From assembly GCF_029223525.1 (NCBI RefSeq), contig NZ_JARHTQ010000014.1, forward strand, positions 62,001-126,000: DNA of 64,000 nt, given 5' to 3'. Positions 1-7,935 of the stretch are shown here, in pieces; position 1 is the stretch's first letter, and every line of letters begins with the position of its first letter. Under the pieces are notes generated by a model. The model had not been told where the DNA came from and made no database searches. It worked only from the letters and a program-made list of their open reading frames with translations. Both the position numbers and the translations under genes were made by a program. The DNA comes from Streptantibioticus ferralitis. Its GTDB lineage: Bacteria; Actinomycetota; Actinomycetes; Streptomycetales; Streptomycetaceae.

Positions 1-1
1 G

Positions 2-310
2 GAGAACCTGCAACTCGCCGAGGTACCAGAACCGAAAGTGGGACCCGGCGCTGTTCTCGTCCGGGTCAAGGCAGCCGGGGTCAACCCGGTGGACCGGAAG
101 ATCGGCCGGGGCTACGTGGGCGGACACCCGGTGTGGGTACGGCCGGACTCCGCTGACCTCACCGCACTCGCCGAGCTCGCCGACCAGGGCAGGCTGACCG
201 TCCACGTCGACCGGGAGTTCCCCCTCGCCGAGGCCGCCGAGGCCGCCGAAGCCTGGCGGGTCAGTGCCGAGGGGCGCACTCGCGGCAAGATCGTGCTGAC
301 GATGTCCTGA
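2..310 (+). pseudogene. Collapsed zinc-type/quinone oxidoreductase remnant, 5' end outside window
   Basis: The frame is open from the first bases of the window, so the true start lies upstream. The N-terminal part (ENLQLAEVPEPKVGPG, then VLVRVKAAGVNPVDRKIGRG) is the start of an NADPH:quinone reductase or MDR-type dehydrogenase, a family of about 300 residues. It jumps directly into the family's C-terminal end (ALAELADQGRLTVHV, then GRTRGKIVLTM). The catalytic middle and the Rossmann NADPH-binding domain, roughly 200 residues, are missing without a frame break. I infer an in-frame internal deletion and no enzyme activity. A GTG at 38 could start a 90-residue product but has no clear ribosome-binding site. 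Confidence 0.7.
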
Positions 311-462
311 ACCGGGGACCTGCGGAGGTTTTCCGGTACGGATTTCCTCCCCGGCGGGTTTCTTTTCGGCGGACGACGCATGCCTTGCTCCTCCTCGGGT
401 ACGCGGAGCGTCCGACGTCGGGCGCACAAGGCGTCCGGCCGCGGCACCCGAGGAGTGGTCCG

Positions 463-882
463 ATGACCGACAACGTACCGAACCAACCGATCTCGCCGGA
501 CGCGCGTGCCGCACAGGAGGCGCTGCACAAACTGGCCACCGACAGCAACGATGTGGTGGCGCTGGGTACCCTGGCCGCCAGTGAGGTGCTGCTGCCCGTT
601 CCGGAGACCCCCGACACCCCGGAGGGTGACCCGGGCGGCATCCAGCTACCGGTGTTCGAGCAGGGCGATGGCGTCCGCCTGGTGCCGGTCTTCACCTCTG
701 AGGAGCGGCTCGCCCTCGCGCTGCCGCAGATCCGCAGCTACCGCACGGTGCGGCTTTCCCTGTTGGGCCAGGGCTGGCCTGCGGATGATCTCGCGCTGTC
801 CATCGACGCGGGCTCTCCGGACACCGTGACCGTCCAGGGCCAGGGCGTCCGCGCGCTGGCCACCCTGACGGGCGGCGGCTGA
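463..882 (+). CDS. SseB-family protein
   Basis: A 139-residue protein starting at ATG 463, with AGGAG at 451-455. The N-terminal helix with ARAAQEALHKLA, the central LPVFEQGDGVRLVPVFTSEE segment and the following LxxxPQIRSYRTVRLS block match the SseB N-terminal domain. In actinobacteria this domain occurs in short soluble proteins of unknown role; SseB was named from enhanced serine sensitivity in enterobacteria. There is no signal peptide or membrane segment. It faces the DUF2795 gene, with a shared hairpin between them. The family call is fairly sure and the function is unknown. Confidence 0.7.
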   Translation: MTDNVPNQPISPDARAAQEALHKLATDSNDVVALGTLAASEVLLPVPETPDTPEGDPGGIQLPVFEQGDGVRLVPVFTSEERLALALPQIRSYRTVRLSLLGQGWPADDLALSIDAGSPDTVTVQGQGVRALATLTGGG

Positions 883-899
883 ACGCCAACTGGTCTGGT

Positions 900-937
900 A
901 CGGGCGCCACTTCGCCGCCGGCGAGGTGTGCGCCCGT
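900..937. terminator. Bidirectional hairpin between convergent genes
   Basis: The left arm begins ACGGGCGCCACTTCGCC at 900 and pairs with GGCGAGGTGTGCGCCCGT ending at 937, with one bulge and one wobble. It lies 18 bases after the SseB-like stop and 22 bases before the end of the convergent DUF2795 gene, so it can serve both. Confidence 0.65.
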
Positions 938-958
938 TCCGTTGTATGACTCTCGCGG

Positions 959-1333
959 TCAGGCGGCCCGGCGGCGGAGTGCGTCGACGACCTCCTGCAC
1001 GGTGTGGAACGTGGTGTCGGCGGGCAACGCGCGCACCTGGTCGATCAGGGCGTCCGGCGCGTGCTGGCCGACCATTTCGCGGACGAGCGCGCTCCGCTTG
1101 GCGGGGAACACCTTGCGCCCCAAATGGCGCGCAAGCTCGAAGCGCAGCGCGTCCTCGCTCCGCATACCGGTCGGTACGGGATGGGCGGCCACCGCCGGGT
1201 CGTCGTCGGCCAGGGGCTCCGGATCGAACCACTCCGCAACCCGCGTGGAGTGCCCGGAGCGGATCAGCCCCTGCAACTCGTGCTTCATCTCGTCGTCGCG
1301 GTAGACACTGAGCCGGTCGCTGCCTCGTTGCAT
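959..1333 (-). CDS. DUF2795 domain protein
   Basis: A 124-residue protein. Its C-terminal part (about residues 75-118) has the DUF2795 pattern: LARHLGRKVFPAKRSALV, then a hydrophobic helix and LPADTTFHTVQEVVDAL. This small helical domain is common in actinobacteria and has no known biochemical role. The ATG at 1333 has a GGGAGG about 6 bases upstream on the minus strand. The N-terminal 60 residues are polar and Asp/Pro-rich. No partner gene is evident; the upstream neighbour is divergent. Confidence 0.75.
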   Translation of the reverse strand: MQRGSDRLSVYRDDEMKHELQGLIRSGHSTRVAEWFDPEPLADDDPAVAAHPVPTGMRSEDALRFELARHLGRKVFPAKRSALVREMVGQHAPDALIDQVRALPADTTFHTVQEVVDALRRRAA

Positions 1334-1606
1334 GGTGTTCCTCCCGGTTTGGTCTTGCTATCCGTCTTACCTCCCGCGCGCGTCTGATGCGCGGTCGAGG
1401 GCGCGCGATGCGGAAATTCCGCGGACGGCCCGGTCTGCCGCTCCGCAACGGCTCCGGATGACGGCCCACCGCCGGGCCCGGGGCGACCCGTGTCGCCATC
1501 CGCCGGCCGCGGCGTGACCGCGCCGCGGCGCCGGCCGATCACCGCCGAGACGGTGCGCCGGCCGACGCCGCGCCACGCTGCCGCGTACGGCTGTTCGGAT
1601 CCCCAA

Positions 1607-1612
1607 TATCCT
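1607..1612 (+). promoter_or_regulatory. Candidate -10 element of a leaderless promoter
   Basis: TATCCT sits exactly at -12 to -7 relative to the ATG at 1619, and no ribosome-binding site precedes that ATG. Together these suggest a leaderless transcript starting at the A of the start codon. No convincing -35 hexamer is visible. Confidence 0.4.
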
Positions 1613-1618
1613 TATGCC

Positions 1619-2131
1619 ATGGGACCGTTGAAGCCGGATGTCATTGAACTCGTTCTTGGGCTCGTCCTGTTCTTCATCGTCTTCGGGGTGTTCGCCGGTG
1701 TGCTGCTACCCCGCGTCGCCAAGGTCATCGCCCGCCGCGAGGACGTGATCAACGGTGGCCTGGCCCGGGCGGAGCAGCGGGCGGCCGAGGCCGAACGCAT
1801 AGCCGCCGAGGGGCGCGAGATCATCGCCGAGGCGCGCCGTGACGCGGCCCGAGAGCGGCAGCGCCAGATCGAGGACGGCACCGCGCTGCTCGCCCAGGTC
1901 CGGGCGGAGGGCCTGCGGCAGCGCGAGCGGACCGTCGAGACCGCACAGGCGGAGATCGCCGCCGACCGGGCCATCGCTGAGGCCGAGCTGCGGCACGACG
2001 TCGGCACGCTCGCCGTGGAGCTCGCCGGACGGATCATCGGTGAGGCGCTCGACGAGACGGCTCGCGACAGCGCGGTGGTGGAGCGGTTCTTCGCGGAGCT
2101 GGAAGCGAGCGACGCACCAGCCGCCGAGTAG
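1619..2131 (+). CDS. Orphan ATP synthase F0 subunit b-like protein
   Basis: A 170-residue protein with one N-terminal membrane helix (about residues 8-32) followed by VAKVIARREDVINGGLARAE and a long Ala/Glu/Arg-rich coiled coil. This is the layout of the b subunit (AtpF), the peripheral stalk that links F1 to F0. The end (VGTLAVELAGRIIGEAL) also resembles the part of b that contacts delta. It is alone: no other atp gene lies nearby, so it is a second copy outside the atp operon. ATG 1619 has no ribosome-binding site and may be translated leaderless. Whether it joins ATP synthase or has been reused is unknown. Confidence 0.7.
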   Translation: MGPLKPDVIELVLGLVLFFIVFGVFAGVLLPRVAKVIARREDVINGGLARAEQRAAEAERIAAEGREIIAEARRDAARERQRQIEDGTALLAQVRAEGLRQRERTVETAQAEIAADRAIAEAELRHDVGTLAVELAGRIIGEALDETARDSAVVERFFAELEASDAPAAE

Positions 2132-2280
2132 CCCGGCGCCGAGCAGCACATGCGGGTCCCGGCACCCGTTGGGATACTGGCCCCGACGGGGCTGGCCGCG
2201 ATTCTCCGCTGGGGAATGCGCACCGCGCGGGCGACCGCCGTGGCGGGACCGGTACTGACCGGTCCGGGAAGGACGTGCGC

Positions 2281-2523
2281 ATGGCCGACTACAACAACGG
2301 TGTGCCACCCGAGCGGCTGGACGAGCGCCAGCTGATCAGGGAGCTGGAGGCTATCCACCGCACCCGGCACGAGACGCTGCTGTACGGATCGTCGGACGCG
2401 TTGCGTACGCACAGCTCGCGCATGGCCGCGTTGGAGGGCGAGTACCTGCGCCGCCACCCGCAGCGCCGCCCGGCCGCCGGTCGTACCAGGGCAGGCGCCC
2501 GAGCCCGCGCCGCCTGCGTCTGA
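2281..2523 (+). CDS. DUF6158 family small protein
   Basis: An 80-residue soluble protein from ATG 2281, with GGGAAGG about 8 bases upstream. The core GVPPERLDERQLIRELEAIH followed by RTRHETLLYGSSDALRTH and LEGEYLRRHPQR matches a short Streptomyces family that I recall as DUF6158. It is charged, probably helical, and has no signal or membrane segment. The Arg/Ala-rich tail is not informative. The role is unknown. It is closely followed by the lysine-free aminotransferase-like gene and may be co-transcribed with it. Confidence 0.6.
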   Translation: MADYNNGVPPERLDERQLIRELEAIHRTRHETLLYGSSDALRTHSSRMAALEGEYLRRHPQRRPAAGRTRAGARARAACV

Positions 2524-2575
2524 GCCGCAGGTGCCCGGTGGCCGCGAAGGCACGGCCTGCCGCACGGAGGTACGG

Positions 2576-3760
2576 ATGCAGCGCACTGCGGCTGGTTCTC
2601 CCCCCGCCCTCACCGATCCCGGGCTGCCCGCGGCTCCCGAGCTCGCCGAGCGGTTCGCCCAGGCCTGGGACGCCCCGCCGCAGCCGGTCGGCGGGGACAC
2701 CGCGGTCCGTACCGCCGCCTGCGGCTACTGGGAGCGCCGGGGGCATGCCACCGAGCCGGATCGGGTGCTGCTCGCGCCCGGGCCCGCACCGCTGCTGCTC
2801 GCCCTGCTGGCCGCCGTCGGCGGCGATCTGGTGGTGGCCAGCCCGGCGGCCGCCTGGTACTCCGCCCAGGCGCATGTCCTCGGCCGCCGCGTCCATTTGG
2901 TGGCGACACCGGCCGAATGCGGTGGGGTACCGGATCCCGTGGCGCTGCTGGAGACGGTCCGCCGGGCCCGGGACGGCGGCGCGCAGCCGCGGCTGCTGGT
3001 GGTCTCCGTCGCCGACGACCCCACCGGTACGGTCGCCCCGCCCGAGCTGCTGCACGAGGTGTGCGAGGCGGCGGCGGGCGCCGGAATGCTGGTGGTCTCC
3101 GACGAGACATACCGCGATGCGCTGCACGATCCGCACACCGTCCTGCTCAGCCCGGCGGAGTCGTTCCCCGGGCACACCGTGGTCCTCGCCGACCTGGCGG
3201 GCGGGCTGCTGCCGCCGGCCTGGCCCGCGGCCGTCGCGCGGTTCCCGGCCGATGATCCGGCGGGCGGCCTGCTCGGCCCGGTACGTGATGTGCTCGACGC
3301 GCAGCGGGGGGTACCGGCCGCCCCGGTCGCCCGGGCCGCCGCGCTCGCCCTCGCCGAGCCCGCCGCGCTGCGGGAGCGCGCCGCCGCGGCCGTACGGCTG
3401 CACGCCGCGGTGGCCGCCGCCGTGCACCGCGTCGTCATCCGGCTGGGCGCGCTCTGCCTGCCGCCGCAGGCCGGGTTCCAGCTGTATCCGGACTTCGGGC
3501 CGCTGCGCCCGGCGCTGGCCGGGCACGGTGTCACCGGACCCGACGCGTTGGCCGAGCGGCTGCCCGGAGCCGTCGCGGGCCCCCGGTTCGGCGATGACCC
3601 GTCCGCGTTGCGGATACGGATCACGACCTCGGTGCTGTACGGCGGCACGCCCGCCGAGCGGGAGGCCGCGCTGCACGCCGCCGAGCCGCTGCGGGTGCCG
3701 CATGTCGCCGAGGCGTTGGCGGCGCTCGGCACCGCCTTCTGCGAACTGACAGCCGCCTGA
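2576..3760 (+). CDS. Aminotransferase class I/II-fold protein lacking the PLP lysine
   Basis: A 394-residue protein from ATG 2576 (GGAGG at 2566-2570). It has the architecture of fold-type I PLP aminotransferases: an NPTG-like turn reading DDPTG at residues 147-151 and the cofactor-contacting SDETY at 175-179. Where the family has S-x-S-K with the Schiff-base lysine, this protein reads LADLAGG (204-210). The whole protein contains no lysine, so the normal internal aldimine cannot form. Length and folding landmarks are intact, and there is no frameshift. It is either a pseudo-enzyme (binding or regulatory) or dead. It lies upstream of an MBL hydrolase with an 87-base gap. Confidence 0.65.
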   Translation: MQRTAAGSPPALTDPGLPAAPELAERFAQAWDAPPQPVGGDTAVRTAACGYWERRGHATEPDRVLLAPGPAPLLLALLAAVGGDLVVASPAAAWYSAQAHVLGRRVHLVATPAECGGVPDPVALLETVRRARDGGAQPRLLVVSVADDPTGTVAPPELLHEVCEAAAGAGMLVVSDETYRDALHDPHTVLLSPAESFPGHTVVLADLAGGLLPPAWPAAVARFPADDPAGGLLGPVRDVLDAQRGVPAAPVARAAALALAEPAALRERAAAAVRLHAAVAAAVHRVVIRLGALCLPPQAGFQLYPDFGPLRPALAGHGVTGPDALAERLPGAVAGPRFGDDPSALRIRITTSVLYGGTPAEREAALHAAEPLRVPHVAEALAALGTAFCELTAA

Positions 3761-3847
3761 ATTACCGTCTACGGCGCCGCGCTTTCGGTCGCGTCCGCCC
3801 GCCGTGTCTCCGGGACGCCGCCCGGTTCCCCACCGATTGGAGCCTTG

Positions 3848-4921
3848 ATGACCGATCAGACCGAACAGAGCGACCGGCCTGATCAGGCCGGGCAGCCGCT
3901 GCTCGGCCCCGGCGCCGGGCGGGGACCGGTCCCGGCGGGTACCCCCGGCACCGCCGGCGGTCTGCGGCCGATCGGCGAGCGGCGGGTCTGGCCGAGGTCC
4001 TTCGCCGCCCGGATGACCGAGCCGCTCCCGGGGTTCCTGGAAATGCTCAAGGTCGGCCGCCAGGGCGGTTTCCGCCCGCGCCGCGAGGACCTCGCCGACC
4101 TGCCCAGACTTCCCGTCCGGCCCGCCCGGCTGCCCGCCGTGGACACCGGGACCCTCGCCGTCACCTGGGTGGGACACGCGAGCTGGGTGGTGCGGGTGGG
4201 CGGGCTGACCGTACTGACCGACCCGGTCTGGTCCCGCAGGATCCTCGGCACTCCGCCCCGCGTCACGCCGGTCGGCGTGCCCTGGGCGAACCTTCCGCCG
4301 GTGGACGCGGTGGTGATCAGCCACAACCACTACGACCATCTGGACGCCCCCACCCTGAAGCGGCTGCCGCGCGACACCGCGCTGTTCGTCCCCGCCGGCC
4401 TGGCCCGCTGGTGCCGCCGCCGCGGTTTCACCCGGGTCACCGAGCTCGACTGGTGGGAGGCGGCCGAACTCGGCTGCGTGCGCTTCGAGTTCGTCCCCGC
4501 ACACCACTGGAGCAAGCGCACCCTGACCGACACCTGCCGTTCGCTGTGGGGCGGATGGGTGATCAGCGACCCGGCCGGGCAGCGGCTGTACTTCGCCGGG
4601 GACACCGGGTACGGGCACTGGTTCACCGAGATCGGCCGCCGCCACCCCGGGATCGACCTCGCGCTGCTGCCCATCGGCGCCTACCAGCCCCGCCGACTGC
4701 TGCGTTCGGTGCACACCGACCCGGAGGAGGCGGTCCAGGCCTGCGTCGACGTCGGCGCACGGGTGATGGTCCCCATGCACTGGGCGACGTTCCTGCTCTC
4801 CGCCGAGCCGCCGCTGGAGCCGTTGACCCGGTGCCGGGCGGCCTGGGCCGCCGCCGGGCGGCAACGACAGGACCTTTGGGATCTGCCAATCGGCGGTTCG
4901 CGGGTGCTGGACGGCCCGTGA
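3848..4921 (+). CDS. MBL-fold metallo-hydrolase (NAPE-PLD/UlaG-like)
   Basis: A 357-residue protein from ATG 3848, with TTGGAG just upstream. After about 95 variable residues, the metallo-beta-lactamase fold starts at TLAVTWVGHASWVVRVGG. The metal-binding motif HNHYDHLD follows, then PAHHWS, the bridging aspartate in FAGDTGYG, and a final histidine in MVPMHWATF. This arrangement matches the RomA/NAPE-PLD-like branch, which hydrolyses phosphodiester or lactone-type substrates. The substrate here cannot be read from sequence. It is cytoplasmic, with no signal peptide. It may share transcription with the upstream aminotransferase-like gene. Confidence 0.8.
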   Translation: MTDQTEQSDRPDQAGQPLLGPGAGRGPVPAGTPGTAGGLRPIGERRVWPRSFAARMTEPLPGFLEMLKVGRQGGFRPRREDLADLPRLPVRPARLPAVDTGTLAVTWVGHASWVVRVGGLTVLTDPVWSRRILGTPPRVTPVGVPWANLPPVDAVVISHNHYDHLDAPTLKRLPRDTALFVPAGLARWCRRRGFTRVTELDWWEAAELGCVRFEFVPAHHWSKRTLTDTCRSLWGGWVISDPAGQRLYFAGDTGYGHWFTEIGRRHPGIDLALLPIGAYQPRRLLRSVHTDPEEAVQACVDVGARVMVPMHWATFLLSAEPPLEPLTRCRAAWAAAGRQRQDLWDLPIGGSRVLDGP

Positions 4922-4995
4922 TCGGGAATGCTGTTGGCGAAAATCGCGGTCGGCATGTCGAGGCCGCCGTGGCACCGGATGAAGGGCCATAACTG

Positions 4996-5199
4996 ATGGC
5001 AACAGGCACCGTGAAGTGGTTCAACGCCGAGAAGGGCTTCGGCTTCATCACCCAGGACGAGGGCGGTCCGGACGTGTTCGTCCACTTCTCGGCCATCCAG
5101 GGCACCGGCTACAAGTCCCTGGAAGAGAACCAACGCGTCGAGTACGAGGTCACCCAGGGGCCGAAGGGACCGCAGGCGGAGAACGTGGTTCTCCTATAG
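4996..5199 (+). CDS. Cold shock protein
   Basis: A complete 67-residue cold-shock domain. The RNP1 motif KGFGFI and the RNP2 motif VFVHFS are present and in the right spacing after [12 protein letters not shown]. It binds single-stranded RNA or DNA and acts as an RNA chaperone. The start is ATG 4996, with a modest GAAGGGC upstream. It is monocistronic, with a hairpin about 75 bases after the stop. Streptomyces carry several csp copies, so a specific symbol is not assigned. Confidence 0.95.
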   Translation: MATGTVKWFNAEKGFGFITQDEGGPDVFVHFSAIQGTGYKSLEENQRVEYEVTQGPKGPQAENVVLL

Positions 5200-5272
5200 C
5201 ACTGCGCCGTGCGCCTTTGGTGGTACGGGCGCATGTGCCGGACAGGTGAACTCCCGTCGAATTCCCGGTTCC

Positions 5273-5302
5273 AAGGCCTCGCGCGGATAGGTGCGAGGCC
5301 TT
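5273..5302 (+). terminator. Hairpin after cold shock gene
   Basis: A perfect 10-bp stem, AAGGCCTCGC (5273-5282) with GCGAGGCCTT (5293-5302), and a 10-base loop. It lies 74 bases after the csp stop and before efeO. There is no T-run, which is common in high-GC terminators. Confidence 0.6.
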
Positions 5303-5388
5303 CCGGCTCCCTACGATGAGCGGCGGCATCACTGCCGATCGCACTGGTGTCCGTACCGCTCATGTCCTGTACTCGCTGGAGCCGCCGA

Positions 5389-6612
5389 GTGATCCGCCCC
5401 CGAATACCCCGCGGTCGGCGCGGGCTGCTGTCCGCGGGGGGAGCGCTGGCGGCCGTCGCCGCGGTGGCGGCGGTGCTGGTGGGAACACTGGGCGGCGACG
5501 GGCGCCCCGCCGCGCAGCACGGCCCCGGCAACGCTGACGGGCTGCCGCGCACGCGGGTGCGGATGTCGGCCGGCGAGTGCGGGCAGGGCTGGACCCAGGG
5601 CCACAGCGGCAGCCAGGTGTTCGATGTGTACAACGCCTCCAACGGGCCCGCCGAGGTCGACCTGCTCGATCCCGGGTCCGGAGCGGTCTACGGTGAGGTC
5701 GAAGGCCTGGCGCCGGGCACGTCCCGTCCGCTGCAGGTCACCCTCGGGGGCGGCTCCTACGCCTTCAAGTGCCTGCCCGACGACTCCGACGCGTTCACCG
5801 GCCCGACCGTCCGGATCTCCGGTCACGCCGCGGCCGGACCCGCCGCCGTACCGGTCAACCAGCACGATCTGATCCCGCCCACCCTCGCCTACCAGCAGTG
5901 GATCGGCGACCGGATGGGCGAACTCGCCGACCGGGTGGGCGCGTTGCGGGACGCGGTCGACGGTGGCGACCTCGACTCCGCGCGGACCGCCTGGCTGCCC
6001 GCGCACCTGGTGTACGAGCGGATGGGCGCCGCGTACGGCACCTTCGGCGACGCGGACAAGGCGATCAACGGCACGACCGCCGGGCTGGCGCAGGGCACCT
6101 CCGACCCGCGGTTCACCGGCTTCCACCGCATCGAGTACGGCCTGTGGCACGGGCAGAGCGCGGACCGACTGCGCGGCCCCGCCGACCAGTTGGCCAAGGA
6201 CGTGGACCAGCTGCGCGCCGGCTGGCCGCAGGCGCGGATGGACCCGGCGCAGCTGGGGCTGCGGGCGCACGAGATCCTGGAGAACACCGTGCAGTTCGAG
6301 CTCACCGGCCGGACCGACTACGGCAGCGGCAGCAACCTGGCCACCGCCCGCGCCAACCTCGACGGCACCCGGGCCGTACTGGGCTATCTGCGGCCGCTGC
6401 TGACCGGTTCCCGCTTTCCGCAGCTCCCTCGGCTGGACGGCGCGCTGGACCGGGCGCAGCACACCCTGGACGGCTTTGACACCGGCGGCCACTGGACCCC
6501 GCTGGGCAGCCTCAGCCGCCCGCAGCGGGAGAAGGCCAACGCCGACATCGGCGCGGCGGTGGAGCAGCTCGCCTCGGTCGCGGCGGTCTGCGATGTACGG
6601 AGGACGTCATGA
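5389..6612 (+). CDS. efeO: EfeO-type iron uptake lipoprotein-like component (cupredoxin + M75)
   Basis: 407 residues from GTG 5389, chosen because GGAG lies 7 bases upstream. An in-frame GTG at 5347 lacks a ribosome-binding site. The protein starts with an Arg-rich stretch and a hydrophobic export or anchor segment (about residues 12-33). A cupredoxin-like domain follows, then a peptidase-M75/imelysin domain carrying the HxxE iron-site motif as [10 protein letters not shown]. EfeO is the periplasm-side or extracytoplasmic partner of EfeB in ferrous iron uptake or haem deferrochelation. It overlaps efeB by 4 bases (ATGA). No efeU permease gene is present on either side. Confidence 0.88.
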   Translation: MIRPRIPRGRRGLLSAGGALAAVAAVAAVLVGTLGGDGRPAAQHGPGNADGLPRTRVRMSAGECGQGWTQGHSGSQVFDVYNASNGPAEVDLLDPGSGAVYGEVEGLAPGTSRPLQVTLGGGSYAFKCLPDDSDAFTGPTVRISGHAAAGPAAVPVNQHDLIPPTLAYQQWIGDRMGELADRVGALRDAVDGGDLDSARTAWLPAHLVYERMGAAYGTFGDADKAINGTTAGLAQGTSDPRFTGFHRIEYGLWHGQSADRLRGPADQLAKDVDQLRAGWPQARMDPAQLGLRAHEILENTVQFELTGRTDYGSGSNLATARANLDGTRAVLGYLRPLLTGSRFPQLPRLDGALDRAQHTLDGFDTGGHWTPLGSLSRPQREKANADIGAAVEQLASVAAVCDVRRTS

Positions 6613-7832
6613 CGGCGCTGGACCGACGCTTCTTCCTGCGCGGCGCGGCCGCCGCGGGGATCACGGGCGCCGCGGCCACCGGTCTGGTACGGGCCGACGC
6701 CGCACCGGCCGCGGCCGAGGACGCGCCCGCGGTCGTACCCTTCCACGGCGCCCACCAGGCGGGCATCATCACGCCGGCCCAACGCCACTGCGTCATGGCC
6801 GCGTTGGACGTGACCGCGGGCGGCCGCGCCGAACTCACCGATCTGCTGCGGACCATCACCGAGCGGGCGCGCTTCCTGACCTCCGGCGGGACTCCGCCCT
6901 CCCTCGGCATCACCGCGCCGCCCCCGGACTCCGGCACCCTCGGCTCTCAACTGCCCGCCGACCGGCTGACCGTGACCCTGGGTGCCGGGGCCTCCCTGTT
7001 CGACGACCGGTTCGGTCTGGGCGACCGCAAGCCGGCCAAGCTGCGCGCCATGGACACCTTCCCCGACGACGACCTCGACCCGGCGTGGTGCCATGGCGAC
7101 CTGAGCCTCCAACTGTGCGCGGACTCGCCCGACACCGTGCTGCACGCACTCCGCGACATCGCCCGGCACACCCGCGGTGCGGCGCAGGTGCGCTGGCGCA
7201 TCGACGGTTTCGTCAGCGCACCGCGCCCGTCCGGCACCCCGCGCAACCACATGGGGTTCAAGGACGGAACCGCCAACCCCGACACCTCAAACGCACGGGA
7301 GATGGACCGTCTGGTGTGGACGGCGCCCAGCGGCTCCGGTGAACCGGCGTGGGCCGCGGGCGGCAGCTACCAGGTGGTGCGGCTGATCCGGATGCTGGTG
7401 GAGTTCTGGGACCGGGTCTCGATCAGCGAGCAGGAGCGGATGTTCGGCCGCCGCCGGGATACCGGCGCGCCCCTGGACGGCAACGCGGAGACCGACACAC
7501 CGCAGTACGCCCAGGACCCCAAGGGCGATGTGATCCCGCTGGACAGCCACATCCGGCTGGCCAACCCGCGCAACGCGGCCACCGGCGACCAGCGGATCCT
7601 GCGCCGCGCGTACAACTACGACAAGGGGATGGACGCGAACGGCAACCTCGACATGGGGTTGGTGTTCCTGTGCTACCAGCAGGATCTGGACCGTCAGTTC
7701 ACCGCGGTGCAAAAGCGGTTGGCGGGCGAGCCGCTGGTGGACTACATCAAGCCGTTCGGCGGCGGCTACTTCTTCGCGCTGCCCGGTGTGCGGGGCGCGA
7801 GCGACTGGCTCGGGCGCGCCCTCTTGACGTGA
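6609..7832 (+). CDS. efeB: EfeB-type Dyp peroxidase, Tat-exported
   Basis: 407 residues from ATG 6609, coupled to efeO by ATGA, with a GGAGG 5 bases upstream. The N-terminus carries a twin-arginine signal (LDRRFFLRG plus a hydrophobic Ala/Gly run). The dye-decolorizing peroxidase signature [10 protein letters not shown] supplies the distal aspartate, and [12 protein letters not shown] supplies the proximal haem histidine. It binds haem, folds in the cytoplasm and is exported by Tat. EfeB with EfeO handles iron or haem outside the membrane. Length is normal for the family. Confidence 0.92.
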   Translation: MTALDRRFFLRGAAAAGITGAAATGLVRADAAPAAAEDAPAVVPFHGAHQAGIITPAQRHCVMAALDVTAGGRAELTDLLRTITERARFLTSGGTPPSLGITAPPPDSGTLGSQLPADRLTVTLGAGASLFDDRFGLGDRKPAKLRAMDTFPDDDLDPAWCHGDLSLQLCADSPDTVLHALRDIARHTRGAAQVRWRIDGFVSAPRPSGTPRNHMGFKDGTANPDTSNAREMDRLVWTAPSGSGEPAWAAGGSYQVVRLIRMLVEFWDRVSISEQERMFGRRRDTGAPLDGNAETDTPQYAQDPKGDVIPLDSHIRLANPRNAATGDQRILRRAYNYDKGMDANGNLDMGLVFLCYQQDLDRQFTAVQKRLAGEPLVDYIKPFGGGYFFALPGVRGASDWLGRALLT

Positions 7833-7935
7833 ACTGTTCACTTCGATGTCATCGCAGTTCCGTCGTGCCGCCCCGACCAGGCAGCAGCATCACCGGCGGA
7901 ATCGCGGCATTACCGCATCTAACGGAGGCCATGGC

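Noticed and set aside
2351-5002. 883-codon open frame on the minus strand
   Set aside because: It runs antisense to four supported genes, has Gln/Gly/Arg-rich low-complexity content and no domain; long antisense frames are expected at this GC3.
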